Origin: Apiotrichum sp. Y4204
Lineage: Eukaryota > Basidiomycota > Tremellomycetes > Trichosporonales > Trichosporonaceae
Direction of reading: 5' to 3'
Assembly: GCA_025531455.1 (NCBI GenBank)
Contig: JAMYHL010000005.1
Coordinates: forward strand, 1,259,872-1,323,871
DNA: 64,000 nt
The notes beneath the pieces were generated by a model. It made no database searches, was not told the DNA's origin, and saw nothing but the letters and a program-made list of their open reading frames with translations. A program made the translations under genes and the position numbers. This document shows positions 45,414 through 56,805 of the stretch, piece by piece. Numbering within the stretch: the stretch's first letter is position 1; every line of letters starts with the position of its first letter.

Positions 45414-47396
45414 GGCTGTGAATGACCCGAATGACCCGATATGTGCATCAGATCGTGTATCAACAGTGCTGGACCTTGTCAACGACCGCGTCCTTTCCAA
45501 CTGCATTGCATCAACAGCCTCCATCAAGCATTCCACACACCGCACGGCGTCGCATTCCCCCCACATTACCCCGTCCTTTTTATAATCGCGTCCTCGTTAT
45601 AATATCCCATCGGCGGCAGTCACCGCTCGCTCGTGCAAGTTTCCGCCCTCGCTTGCGTGCCTGTTCCTGTACCTACCAACCCCACGAGAAGCATTGCGAG
45701 ATTGCAAGCTTTGTTGACAAAGCTTCGGTCTAGGCAGTCTGGACCCACCCACTGGACCCACCAGTCGTGTACCTGCGCTGTGTTACTCGAACACGGCCCA
45801 TCAACATTCCACATCACCCATCTACATTCCCCACCCCACAACTCTGTGGTGTCCATTCCCCAGATCAAGATCCAGATTTGTCTCCCTTTCCCTTCTCCCC
45901 CACTCGTTACCGCCGGCAGCCCGGCGCGGTATGTTGTGCACGCCCGCGTGCATGCGCCCCTGCGCGTCCCAACTCAAGAGTCAAGCAAGTATCCATCAGA
46001 GTATCGGTATCGAAATACGAGTACGGTATCCGCCGTGCCAAGCGCCACTCAGTGGCGGCCGCTAACGTTTTCGTGAGATAGGTAAGTGCTAACCCCCCAA
46101 CACTTGTCGGTTGTCGGCCGCGTCAGCGGTCTCGCCGCAGCGTGATTCAGCCTAGCCGGCTAGCGGTCTCGGTTTGGTTTTGGTTTTCTGTGGGGCGATG
46201 AGAGGGGATGGGAGATGTGAGGGAGCGGTATTGTTTACTAGTCACGAGCCTTTTGCATGCAGAGATGGGATAATGGTGCGGTGAGAGCATGTGAGCATGT
46301 GAGTGACAGTGAATGTCGATTGTGGATGTGAGTCAGGACGGACGGTGAATCAGGATGTGGAGCAGGATGGAGCAGGATGTGGAGCAGGGAGGCGGGTGGC
46401 GTGCATGGCGTGTTGTGTGGCGCGGTAAGAGGCGTGTCGCGAACGCGTGATGGCCGCGATGGAACGCTCTGGATCCATGCCACATGCACGGCGCGCTGTG
46501 CACATGTGCATTCTCTCTTCCAGCCACCATCAAGCACGAGACCGAGAGACACCGACAGCGGAGCAGCCCTCTCCGCCCGTGTCCGACAAGATCTGAGGGA
46601 TGGCGCGCAACGCAGACCTCGTTGGGCAACAACGTGTTACACCGTGTCTGGAGGTGTGGAGCGTCGTACTCTTTTTCTTTACACTGAGCGCGCAGAGCGG
46701 AACAGAGTTTGCGGTACAATCGTACCTACAACCTCCAATGTATGTCTTGTCTAAACAGAGAACACTCAACGTCAGGCTAACGTCATACCCCGCGGGAGAT
46801 AGCGCACCGCCGCGCGTCATCCGCAGCCCGGGGACATCCCTCGGGGACCTGGGACCTCGGGGACCTTTGGGACCTTTGGCACCATCGCGATTGAGATCAA
46901 TCCGAAGACACCGGACGGACACCGTAGTAGAACGCTATGTTCTCTCCGCTCCCGCGCTCGCTGAGCTCGCTACCTAACCGACAGCACAGCGGGCACAGCG
47001 CACAGCGGGCACAGTACACAGTTCAGAGTTAGACACGCAGGCACGCGGCGCGTGCTGCGCGCCGCGAGCCGCACCCGTGGCAGGCGGACCGGTTCGTGCC
47101 GCCGGCCAACGCCGGACAGGGATAAGAGGAGAGGAGAGGAGAGGAGAAGGAGAGAGGCACAGCATCAGAAAGAAAGAAAGAAAAAAAAAAATTACGATTG
47201 TGTCATTGACTTGAAATGAAGGATGAGATGTGATGGACTTTTTCCAGCCACAAAACCGAGGGGCGACGATCATTTGTAAACATCCACAGCGACAGCGCGC
47301 AGCCATCCAACTCTTGGACCCATCTGGGACTGGTTTATATCACCCCCAGACCATCGCATCTCTCTTGACCTCACTTTACTCTTCCTCATTATCACC
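45414..47396. other. Gene-poor intergenic region with short repeats
   Basis: About 2 kb without a supported gene. Frames of up to 147 codons exist but lack coding character. Short local repeats include ATGTGGAGCAGGATGGAGC units (about 46350-46395), GGGACCT units (about 46840-46875), GGGCACAGC units (about 46980-47020) and a GGAGA run ending in a short poly-A (47120-47195). The last 150 bases are the leader of the oxidoreductase gene. Confidence 0.5.
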
Positions 47397-49719
47397 ATGC
47401 TCTCCCGCACGCTCGCACGCAGCGTCCGCCCCGCGACCGCCACCGCCGCCTCAGCGCGCGGCTTCACCACCGTCCATGCCCGCCCTGCCGTCTTCCAGCT
47501 GCCGCTGTCGCTGTCGCTCCAGGCGCGCGGCTTCCGCTCGGGTCTCCCCTTGCCGATTGAGAACACGCTCAGCCGCGCCGACGGCGGGCCAGAGGATATC
47601 CCCCACCACGGCATCAATGTCGACAAGGACACACGTATGGAGGCGTGAGTACCGAAGAATAAGAGCAGCATGGCACCAAAGCCAGGGCTCGCCGCCCCGG
47701 CGCCGCCCCAGGGTTCTGATGGCGCTGGCGGTGCCGCCGGCTGCGAGATGCTCCGCTTGATATGCCGAGTGGAGCGCCGAGCCGGTGTACTCTGACCGTC
47801 TGTGCCGGTGCTCGCTGCTGCATGCCGCAGCACAGCAGCATTCGCAGGTCGCAGGTCGCAGCCCGGCTCCGGCAGTGTTCCGCTCCTCCAGATCTCTCCG
47901 CAGCCCCCATTGTTCTGATGTGCTGACACTGTCGTCTTTGCTGCACACACATCCGTCTACTCGAAAATTCCCATTATAAAACTGTGCATATGCCCCGTCG
48001 CATCTCCGATTCCCGCCCCCGTCCATTGTCCCGAACAATGCCGCCCCGACGCGACCGATTACCATTGTCCTCTGTGACGTGATGCCGATTCCTGATCTTT
48101 GCAACCGCAGCCAGCCGCCGCCTCCCCCCGGCGACGACTTTGATGTGGTCATGATTGGCGCTGGTGTGAGTCCGAGGCCTTGGCGACGGTGGGAGATGCT
48201 TCCCGGTGCTCCCGCAGCGCCGCAGCGCTGCCCCGTCCACCTTCCACCGTCCCCACATCACAGACTGACCCCAGAACATCATGTTCGGCTCGCACGAGGG
48301 GCCGTGGAACCACTCGTTCCGCCTCGAACACAAGCTCGGCCCCCGTCTCAAGGTCAAGGCGCTGATCGACCCGGACACGGCGCGCGCAAAGGCCGTCCTG
48401 CAGAAGAAGTGCGAGAGCTTCGTCGAGTCGGCGTACAAGGACACGATCGTGTACAAGACCCTCGACGACTACCACGCCGCCCTGAAGAAGGAGGGCGGCG
48501 AAGAGCCCAAGTGAGTGTGTGATAGGCGCGGTGTGTCCCGCTGCAAGAGCCGTAATCCGTCACTCTTGTTTCGTCTCGGCGACTAACCTCCAGGGCCATC
48601 ATTGTCGGCACTCCCCCCGCGTTCCGCGGCGGCATGTCCAAGGGGCGCAACCTGGAGCTTGACCTCATCAAGTTCTTCCCCAAGGTCGCGTACTTTATCG
48701 AGAAGGTGAGTTGCTGCGGATGACAGTGATGGACAGAGGTAGGACGGGTATGGCGTGCCGCGTCCCACCTCCATGCCCATGACACCGAGCTCGCTCCTCC
48801 CCATTTCCCCACTCACACGCAGCCCGTGTCTGCCGGCCCCGTGGACGAGACCTTCCAGGTCGCCGAGAAGCTCGTCGAGAACGGCAACATTGTGTCCGTC
48901 GGGTACATGCTCCGCTACCTCCGCTGCGTTCAGAAGATGAAGCAGATTATCCACGAGAACGACCTTACCGTCATGGCCACCAACGCGCGTTACGTGAGTA
49001 GTTGAGAGGCTGTGGGGTGTCGACAGCATTACACTCCGCCTTGACCCCCACTGACAGCAGTCCGCCGCATACGAGGCGATCAAGAAGCCCGCATGGTGGG
49101 ACAAGGCCAGGGACATGGGCCCCGTCATCGAGCAGGGCACCCACTTCTGTGACCTCTCGCGCTACTTTGGCGGCGATGTTGTCATGGACTCGGTTTCGTG
49201 AGTCGATGAAGGAGCGTTTCGCTCCTCCTGGTCGTAGATACCCTACTGACTCCCAGCGCTCGCGCAGTCGAGTGGTACGAGGAGCCCGGCAAGCTCTCCA
49301 AGATTCCCGTCGACGAGAGCGTCATTCCCGAGGCCAACCGCATTCCGCGTATCACCGCCGCTGTGTGGAAGTACGAGAACGGCGCCGTCGGCAGCTTTAC
49401 CCACACGGTCGCGCTGCAGGGCACCGCGTACGACTGCGAGCTTGAGCTCTGGGCAGACGGCTACCACATGCGCCTGATTGACCCTTACAACGCGCCGGTG
49501 CTCATGGTCCGCCGCCCCGGCGACGACCACGAGGAGCGCCACAGCTTCACGGACGACGACCCCTTCTTCTCGGAGATTGCAAACTTTATCGACGCGATCG
49601 AGGGCGGACCCAACCCGCACATTCTCTCGAGCTACGCCGACTCGACAAAGACCTACGAGCTCACCTGGGCCATCCGCCTCGCGTCCGAGCAGAGCGCCCT
49701 CCCCCAGAAGAAGCTGTAA
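47397..49719 (+). CDS. Gfo/Idh/MocA-family NAD(P)-dependent oxidoreductase with probable mitochondrial leader
   Basis: Seven exons (47397-47644, 48111-48165, 48275-48510, 48594-48705, 48823-48993, 49061-49197, 49257-49719) encode 473 residues. The N-terminus is Arg/Ser/Ala-rich without acids (MLSRTLARSVRPATATAASA), a typical mitochondrial presequence. The Rossmann motif is FDVVMIGAGNIMFGS (about residues 92-106), the family EKP motif (Lys217) sits in YFIEKPVSAGP, and GTHFCDLSRYFGGDV is the downstream His-containing helix. The C-terminal half forms the usual alpha/beta substrate domain (ENGAVGSFTHTVALQG). Joining exon 1 to exon 2 over a 466-nt intron is in phase and gives RMEAQPPPPPGDDFDVV. 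An alternative start at 48082 inside intron 1 would make a form without the leader. The sugar or diol substrate is unknown. Confidence 0.8.
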
Positions 49720-50056
49720 AACTGTACCACATTCCACCGCGTCGCCTCCCCCGCCACTTGATTGTAACACCATGCCCCGAGAGATGTGAATAGAGCGTCC
49801 TCCGAACCCATGCCATGCCATGAACCACCTCCATATTATTGATGAAACGGACAATGTGATGAGTGAACGGCGTGTGTGAGGGAGGCGAGAGCGGAGCGGA
49901 ACAGCGGAGCATACAATTGTGTCGACGACTGTCGCAGACATCTACCACCTCGGAAGGCTCATTGCCACCAATCCGGGACCAAAAAGTGACAGCGACCAAC
50001 AACAACAAAAGTCAATCTCCACATATTCCCATCCTCCATCCCCCATCTCATGATCC
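49720..50056. other. Short intergenic region
   Basis: About 340 bases between two + strand genes, presumably 3' UTR, promoter and leader. A CAACAACAA run occurs near 49998-50010 in the probable leader of the next gene. No other feature seen. Confidence 0.5.
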
Positions 50057-51848
50057 ATGGAACAAGACCACACCGCGTCCTTCATCTCGGCCCTCGCGCA
50101 CCTCCACCCGCCGGACGGCAATCTCCTCGACGAGGCAGACGCCGACCCCGACTTCGCGGAGCTGGACGGCTGGTCCGTACCGCAGCTCAAGGCCGAGGTC
50201 CTACGCCTCCGCCGCGCCCTGGCCGACGCGGAGCGCGAGCGCGGTGACCGCCGTCTCCTCGAGGAGATGCCTGCGGGAGACCTTGAGGGCCTCCCAGAGG
50301 GCCTCCAAGGAGGTCTTCCAGAGGGTCTTCCAGAGGGCCTCCCAGAAGGTCTCCCAGAAGGTCTTCCCACCATGCCCCATTTATTCCCGTTCGCCCCCGT
50401 CCCCGTCGTCGTTGAACAACTCGCAGCGCACCCCCACCCACACGATCCCCACGATCCCCACGATCCACATGATCCCCCAGACCCGCCCGCCGCGCCAGCA
50501 CCAGCACCAGCATCAGGAGAGCGCCGCCGCCGCCGGAAACGCTCCTCGCCGCCGCCGGCGAAACGCACCGCGAGCGGGAAACGCGTAGAGCGCGGGCGGC
50601 GGGTGGAGCTTGCGCGGGCGCTGCGCGCGCGCATGCGTGCCGAGATGGGCGTACGTGAGGACGAGGCGCTGCCGCCGCCGAGGGCCGGGGGGCCGGACTG
50701 GGTGCGCGGGCCGACGGACGAGGCGAATGTCGCGGTGCGTGCGGCGGGAGACTTGGAGCTGACTTTCAGTGGGTCGAGAGGGTGTGCGGGGCATTTATTG
50801 ACGAGGCGGGCGCGGGCGCGTGGCCCAAAGTCCCGCCCGAGGATCTGCGCGAGGATATCGTCAAGGTGTGTGCTGGCGTTCTGGGGGATGTTAGATGCTG
50901 ACGCTTATGGTAGACGGCGGCGCGCACGGCGTTTGCAAACTTTTGCAAACGTTATCTCGTGGATGTTGACCCGCTCGCGGCGCGCCGGCAGGAGAGGAAT
51001 ATCAAGAAGCGCCGGCGGTGGGCGCGCAAGGATCTGGTGTGTACTGGCACTTCCTCTGGCATCTTACTGCTCTCATCTCTGTGACCTCCCACTTCCTCTC
51101 TCTCTCCGCTAACTCGAAGAAACAGAAACGCCGCGCCAAAGCAGCCCAGGACGCGGCCTTTGCGGACCTCTCCCCCGCAGCCCTGCACATCGACTACATG
51201 TCGAGCGAGTACTCTTCGGCAGGCGAGGACGACCCGGACGAAGCCCCGAGTTTTGGCCTCTCGCTCCCGGATCTGCGGCGCGCGCACTGGCTCGACGTGC
51301 TCCGCGAACAGGCACCCACGCGCACAAAGGGCGGGTGGGCAGAGGGCGTATCTGAAAAGGTGCTCGAGGTACGCACGCCGACGTGGCGCTCGCCGCGCCT
51401 CGACGACGTCTACCGCCGCCTCGACACAATCTCCGCTGCGTCCGCCGCCCTGCGCGCGACACCCGCGGCCGTACATGCGTCCGGGGACGGCCCGAAACCC
51501 GCTGGTCTGCGGCTTGGCCACGTCGCGCCCTCCCACTGCCGCTTTACGCTTCCTGTGCCGCTGATGCGCCGCGGACGCGCACCGAGAGACCGCGGCGAGG
51601 ACTGGATGTGGGCGTCGGGCGAGGTGGGCGTCTGGCCCGCCAGCGAGCGCGAGGTCGTGCAGGCCGTGCAGGCCGTCGAGGCGGCTGAGGCTGGCGAGAG
51701 GGAGGAGGATGGCGAGGCTGGAGAGGGCGAGGCGCAGGTGCAGGTGGCGAACATCCCGACTGAGGCTGTGGCCATGGACGTGGGCCTCGACGGGCAGATG
51801 ATGGAGATGGATGCGGACGCGCTCGTCGAGTGGACGGGCGAGGCCTAG
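50057..51848 (+). CDS. Unrecognised basic, probably nuclear protein
   Basis: Four exons (50057-50734, 50770-50865, 50914-51036, 51126-51848) give 539 residues. The N-terminal third has a leucine-rich helix (QLKAEVLRLRRALADAERER), a tandem repeat of the type LPEG (about residues 76-103), an HDP repeat, and a basic cluster (GERRRRRKRSSPPPAKR) that looks like a nuclear signal. Residues about 227-310 form a helical basic block (WVERVCGAFIDEA, then TAARTAFANFCKRYLVDVDP and NIKKRRRWARKDL). After this come DYMSSEYSSAGEDDPDE and a later TPTWRSPRLDDVYRRLD. This block-plus-SSEYSSxGE layout resembles uncharacterised basidiomycete proteins I have a loose memory of, but I cannot name a family. No enzyme motif is visible. 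Confidence 0.7.
50281..50367 (+). repeat. Tandem repeat coding for GLPEGLPEG units
   Basis: Repeated 12-base units close to GAGGGTCTTCCA / GAGGGCCTCCCA, coding for Glu-Gly-Leu-Pro. At least six units are present with third-position changes and one Gln-Gly variant. Confidence 0.85.
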
Positions 51849-52285
51849 GCTTTGGATTACAGTAGATATGGTAAATTTTGTTGTTGCATGTATCATATTT
51901 CTGGCCCAAGCGAGTCAGTATGCGGCTGACAAGGTCGCGGCCACGCACCACACCCTGCTCTCGAGCTCTCGACATTCGAACATGACATCGCCAGCCGCGG
52001 ACGCCGCGCAGCCTGGCCGCCGTAAATCGTACGTATAGATATCACAAGCTGGGGATAGGGGAGGAGGGGATTATCTAACCACGCTGTTCTAGCAGGAGTC
52101 TACAGGCAGTGGTATTAGGGTATCATCGCGGCGCCGGACGCAGTATACAGCATACAGCATACAGCATACAGACGTCGGGATATGGACAATAGATGGATGA
52201 AGAGATGCAAATGTGGACAAGCCCGCCCTATGAGTGCGGGAGGTGTTCTGCTGCCTGCGGCTCGGCCCTGCAGCTTGCAGCCCAT
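51849..52285. other. Convergent intergenic region with CAGCATA repeat
   Basis: Between the 3' ends of the basic protein and the carbonic anhydrase. A short tandem repeat of a 7-base unit (CAGCATA, four near-copies) lies at about 52140-52171. No coding frame supported. Confidence 0.6.
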
Positions 52286-53866
52286 CTAGAAGAGCCTGGG
52301 ACCCATCTTGGGACCAGGCTTGGATCCCGGCGGGCCCTGCGAGATGCCGAGGTCGCGAATCGTGCCCTGCGTCGTGAGTCCAAGTCCCCAAGCTCCGGCT
52401 GTATGTCCTTCTGTAAGTACTCACGTTTTCGAGCTGGTACACCCATCCGTGGATAGTCACGCCATTCTCGCCCCGGCGCTTCCAGTCGTCGAGGACGACC
52501 TGCGAGTGGAGGAGGTTGCGGACTTGCTGTGCGACGTTTTCCTCGACGAGCAGGTCGAGCGACGGCGGCCCGTCCTCGGTCGCCATTGCGCGCGCGAGCG
52601 CCGTCAGCGGCTTGAGGTACCGCTGTATCGCCTGGGTCTCGGGAACGGGGGGCAGGACCGAGGCGCGCAGTGCCGTCTGGCAGCCGACGCAGTTTGAGTG
52701 GCCCTGGGAAGTTAGCTGTGTGTAGACCGCGAACCGTGCAGCCTGCCACGTCGAGTTCTGGCTGTCGAGTCGCGAGGAGCACGAGACAGCCAAGAGAAAC
52801 TAGAGGGTCGTACAGCTGGCGGCGGATCACACCGCCCGGATCGCGCCCTCATCGCCTTCCACGTCAGAGTACGCGGTTACTCACAGCTACGACAATGTGC
52901 TTGACCTTGAAGTTGATCAGGGCGATCATCATGGCGGCGTTGAGCGAGTCGTCGGTGGGCGAGTAGAGGCTGTGGGTTAGACTCGCACTCGCATTCATCA
53001 TGCCATGCCCAGGGCACGGGACACATCAGGCGATGTGATGGGGCGATGGGGTGTCACCCCCGTGATCTCGTCTGATTGCCGCGAGCGCGATGTCTCTGGG
53101 AGTGGGACAGAGATGGACGTGATGGAAGTGATGGGCCCATATCGGCCTATCTGCGCTACTCGTCCTCATCGCGGCGACTGCCCGCCGATGATCCGCGAGC
53201 TGGGTGCGTCGAGGCGACGACTCACCCGGATCGGCGAATTGGAGGGGCACCACCCTCGTCTCCCAGCTCCCATCTCCTCTCCCATCCCCCACGCCCCGAC
53301 CCCCACCAGTCTCACGCCCACTCACTTGGCGATTCCACGATGCACAAAGATGTCGCCGGGCTGCGAGCCCAGGATGGTCGTCTCGGGGACACGCGCGTCG
53401 GAGCCTGCGATGAGCTGCTGTCGCGCATGGGGGGAGGCGGTGCGCTTGTGGCCTGCATGCCGCCACGGTCGTTTGCCAACTCACATCCAATCCAGAGGAT
53501 CTCGGGACGCTGGCCCGGGTAATGCCTTGGAAAGAATCTGGTGGTCAGCCGCTATCCAAAGAGTCAGGCCCAGTGTGTTCGGCGGTGTGGCCCTCGCCGT
53601 CACACCCAATCTGCCGAGTGTGCGTGGCGCGACAGGACTTCACTTGCAGTCTTCCAGACTCCCGCTCACCGCACTCACCCGGGGTCAGCCTGGGCGACGC
53701 GCTTCGACCACCGCTCGTTGCGCTGCATGAGCTCCTTGAGTTCGGGGTAGAGCGCCGAGCCGTGCTTCTCGCCAGCTTCAGGGTTTGCGCTGGCATCGAT
53801 GGTTGCCTGGACGTGTCGCTGGCCACCGCTGCGTCCGATCGACTTGAACATGTTTGGCATCGGCAT
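52286..53866 (-). CDS. Beta-class carbonic anhydrase
   Basis: Six exons in transcript order (53679-53866, 53485-53537, 53326-53404, 52885-52969, 52425-52703, 52286-52366) encode 254 residues. Zinc ligands are Cys81 in CSDARVPE, and His137 and Cys140 in GHSNCVGC; the Asp83-Arg85 catalytic dyad is present. The first Cys codon is split across an intron, and only the stated junctions rebuild it. Other family pieces are ALYPELKELMQRNERW near the start and WVYQLEN with GTIRDLGISQGPP near the C-terminus. Beta-carbonic anhydrases convert CO2 and bicarbonate and, in fungi, supply bicarbonate for biosynthesis and for CO2 sensing by adenylyl cyclase. No clear mitochondrial leader, so probably cytosolic. 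Introns of 141, 80, 356, 181 and 58 nt are longer than is typical here. Confidence 0.94.
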
Positions 53867-56805
53867 GGTGAAAAAGAGGAATTGTGGGGGTGCGATTAGG
53901 AGGGGATTATAAAGTGTTGCCCGGGGGTGTGGGGCAGACTGCTATACGACAGCTGGAGTCTAGAGTCTGGAGTATAGAGTCTGGAGTCTGGAAGCTGGAA
54001 GGCGTAAAGCTAGGCGGAGGGGGCCACCGGGGGGCGCACGATCGTGATGCCAAGTCGATGCAACAGTCGGGGCAGGTCAGGAACTGGGAACGGGGATCCA
54101 CGCAATGACAACCAGGATGTGTGATGTGCTGCAATGGGAGGCCAAGAGCGGAGCTCGCGGGCCGTGGTCACTGCTGTGTGTGGCGCTGGGCTTTGGCTGG
54201 AACGCGAGGACCGTTGGAGCTTGGAGCTTGGTGATATTCTGGTGCTCGTGCTTTACGGCTCGGCGCTGGAGATTGCGACAGAATGATGTTCGATGGGGGG
54301 AGATGAGATTGGGGCTGAGAGATGGGCGCCTACTGGCTAACGAGGTTACGCTGGGCGATATGGGACGTAAATGTGTAACGATACCGATGGACCGTGGACT
54401 GTGGAGGGTAGAGCCGTGGATCGCGACTCGAGTACAGCGTATCGAGCTTGGTTGATCTACGCCCTGTCGGCTAGGCCAACCACGAAGCCGCGGGGACAGG
54501 GCCCGAGGTGCTGAGATGGAGCTGGCTAGCCGGAGCTGCACAGGCGCCAGGGTGAGTAGGTGGTGAGGCGTCTCGATCAAATGCCAGGAGACTGAGAGAT
54601 GCTGGCTGCCAGGATGACTGTTCTCAATGGCACTCGTTCCCTCTCGGCTCTAGGAGAAATTCTGAACGCCAAGAGCCACCGCAGCCTGCACCACCTGACG
54701 CGCAGAGTCCAGAGGCCAGAGGCGAGAGGCTCGATTAGAGGTCAGAGATCGAGACAGAATGTCCCAGGATCCGGCGACACCGACGGTTTCCGCGTTGGAC
54801 GTGGGGATTCGGCGTTGATGGCGCTGGGAGTGGCGTTAAGCTGGCGGCTCTGGCGGCGCCACAGCAGAGTGCCACTTACTGGACTGTGGACAGCGACTCG
54901 GACTCTGTGGTACAGTAGAGTATCGAGCGCCCTGCGTCGGTAGTATTCCGCAAGCATTGTGCGTCTTCGTGCTTCATCAGTCTGCTCGAGTCCTTCAGAG
55001 CTCCAAACGCGCTCAAGTCAGGAGGGTTCCGCGGGGTGTGCCGGGGGGCGTCGGTGGCGCCAGGATCGGAATGTGACGATTGGGGCAACGCGGTGTGGCC
55101 CTTTTGAGCGGTGCTACATCTTGCGAGGTTGAGACGTGGAAGCCACAACCCCAAACTCGGCTTGATTAAAACTTGGGCAGGTGTGCAAGTACACACGCAT
55201 GCTATGTAGAATGTAACACGCGATCGCATCCGCAGCCTCTGACACGGGTCGCGATCGAGAATGGTTTTGCGGCTCACCACCTCCTGTATAGTTGGGCACA
55301 CCGGTCGCTTGCTCGCTTTCCAACTCACCAGCTCGAGGTTTGGCCTCAAACACGTCCTGAGACGCCTCGTAGGGCCAAGAGGTTGTACTATGGTGGCGTC
55401 TTCCAACCGTCCCACATGGAACATGTGACATGGCACCTCAAAAGTCACTGATTTTTCAGTTAATTTTTCTTCCTTTCTTTCAAACCCGCCTGGTGTGGGA
55501 GTATGTCACCCAGTGAAGGAATCACCCGAATAGTCAGAGTGTATCTCCACGATCGTCGCGCCAAGGACGAGCACGGAGCGTCCCAGCCTTGGGACTGCCG
55601 ATGTTCCTGGTCTTTTTCTTGGGTGTGGGTCCTGTCTTGTTCTGCTCAGGATTGGAATCAGGAGTTCGGATCACGGATCTGGGCACAAAAGACCGTGGTC
55701 TTGTGGGTTGCCTCCCAATCTCCATCGCGCGGCCATGGCGCCTGACGCCTGCCAGTAGCTTGCCCAGCTTGCGCAGCCTGCTCAGATGAACACCGGAGTC
55801 CTGGCCTCCTGGGCTGTCACTGCTGCGTCTGTCAATTTAGTACTGCATCGTCCCCTCCTCTCCTTTCACCGTCTTGCCTCATCTTGCCTCACTTCGCTGG
55901 CTGCGGTCCAAGCGCCAGCTTCTGCCGCCCCCGCGTCCCTGCGGCGCCCGGCTTCTATTGTTCGCCCAGTTTCTGGGATAAGAGAAAACAGGGGCGGTAA
56001 GGGTTTCCCCCGCCATGCCACATGTAACCAACCCATGGGCGCTGTCGACGTTTCTTGCGGGATGCTTGACGCTTGCGTGTTGACTAAACTTGGCCAGCTT
56101 GATTTTCTAGTTGTTAGCTCGCAGTTGTTCCCGAATAGATGGGAGAAGATCGGGCGAGGAATCCGGGCAATGCGGTACAGAGACATGGCCAGATCCGCAC
56201 GACAATCCTACGATGACTGTATCCACAGATCTGGCTCAGAGGATCAGAGGAGGAGAGCAGGATCCGGGAATCAGATCGTTGGCAACACGCTTCTCGTCCT
56301 AGAGGTTGCCAGCAGGAGCACCGTGCGCAATGTCAACGGTGAAGCTGCGGACCCCTTCGAACCATCTTTATCTTTCGGCGTTTCGGGAGACCAGCATTTC
56401 CGCTTTCCTCAGTATCACAAGGCGAGTTGTGTGGATGGATGTGTTAGCAGGAATGCGGTTGCGGCCGTTCAGCTGTCGACCTGCAATCTCATGCGAGATC
56501 CGAGTCACGATGTATCGAGCCACAATGTATCGAGGCCGTGTCGATGATCAACACCATCCGCGAGGTATTCAGTAAAGCGAAGCGAAGTGCAGGCCATGGG
56601 AGACCTGAGTTTCTGAATGATCGAGAACGGCACTGATGGCGAGAGGACCATGATGGGATGCATCGGCCCCTGCCGGCGAATTGTTGACTTTGGAGGTGAC
56701 AACCACCCGGTGACCCGGCCTCCACCAAATTCCTGATTTGATTTGGCCATTTTCATATTGTCAGATCCCTTGGGCACCTTCACTCCCATCCCAATCATCT
56801 CCATC
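53867..56805. other. Large gene-poor region
   Basis: About 2.9 kb with no supported gene. Close to the carbonic anhydrase start is a degenerate tandem repeat of CTGGAGTC/TAGAGTCTGGAGT words (about 53950-54000), in the likely promoter. The longest frame (55786-56547, 253 codons) has no recognisable domain and has a composition like the flanks. Stretches around 54560-55440 are rich in GAG/AGAGGC words. No transposon ends or target-site duplications were seen. Confidence 0.45.
53950..54000 (+). repeat. Degenerate tandem repeat, CTGGAGT/TAGAGT units
   Basis: Imperfect repeats of GTCTGGAGTATAGA-type words over about 50 bases, lying 85-135 bases upstream of the carbonic anhydrase ATG. They could be regulatory or simple sequence. 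Confidence 0.6.

Noticed and set aside
47397..47648. Separate 83-codon mitochondrial protein gene
   Set aside because: The frame ends in a GTGAGT donor (phase 2) and joins exactly in phase to the oxidoreductase exon at 48111, so one gene is the better model, though a separate start at 48082 remains possible.
55786..56547. 253-codon + strand frame in the gene-poor region
   Set aside because: No domain, no convincing start context, composition like the flanks, and no splice signals leading into further coding exons.
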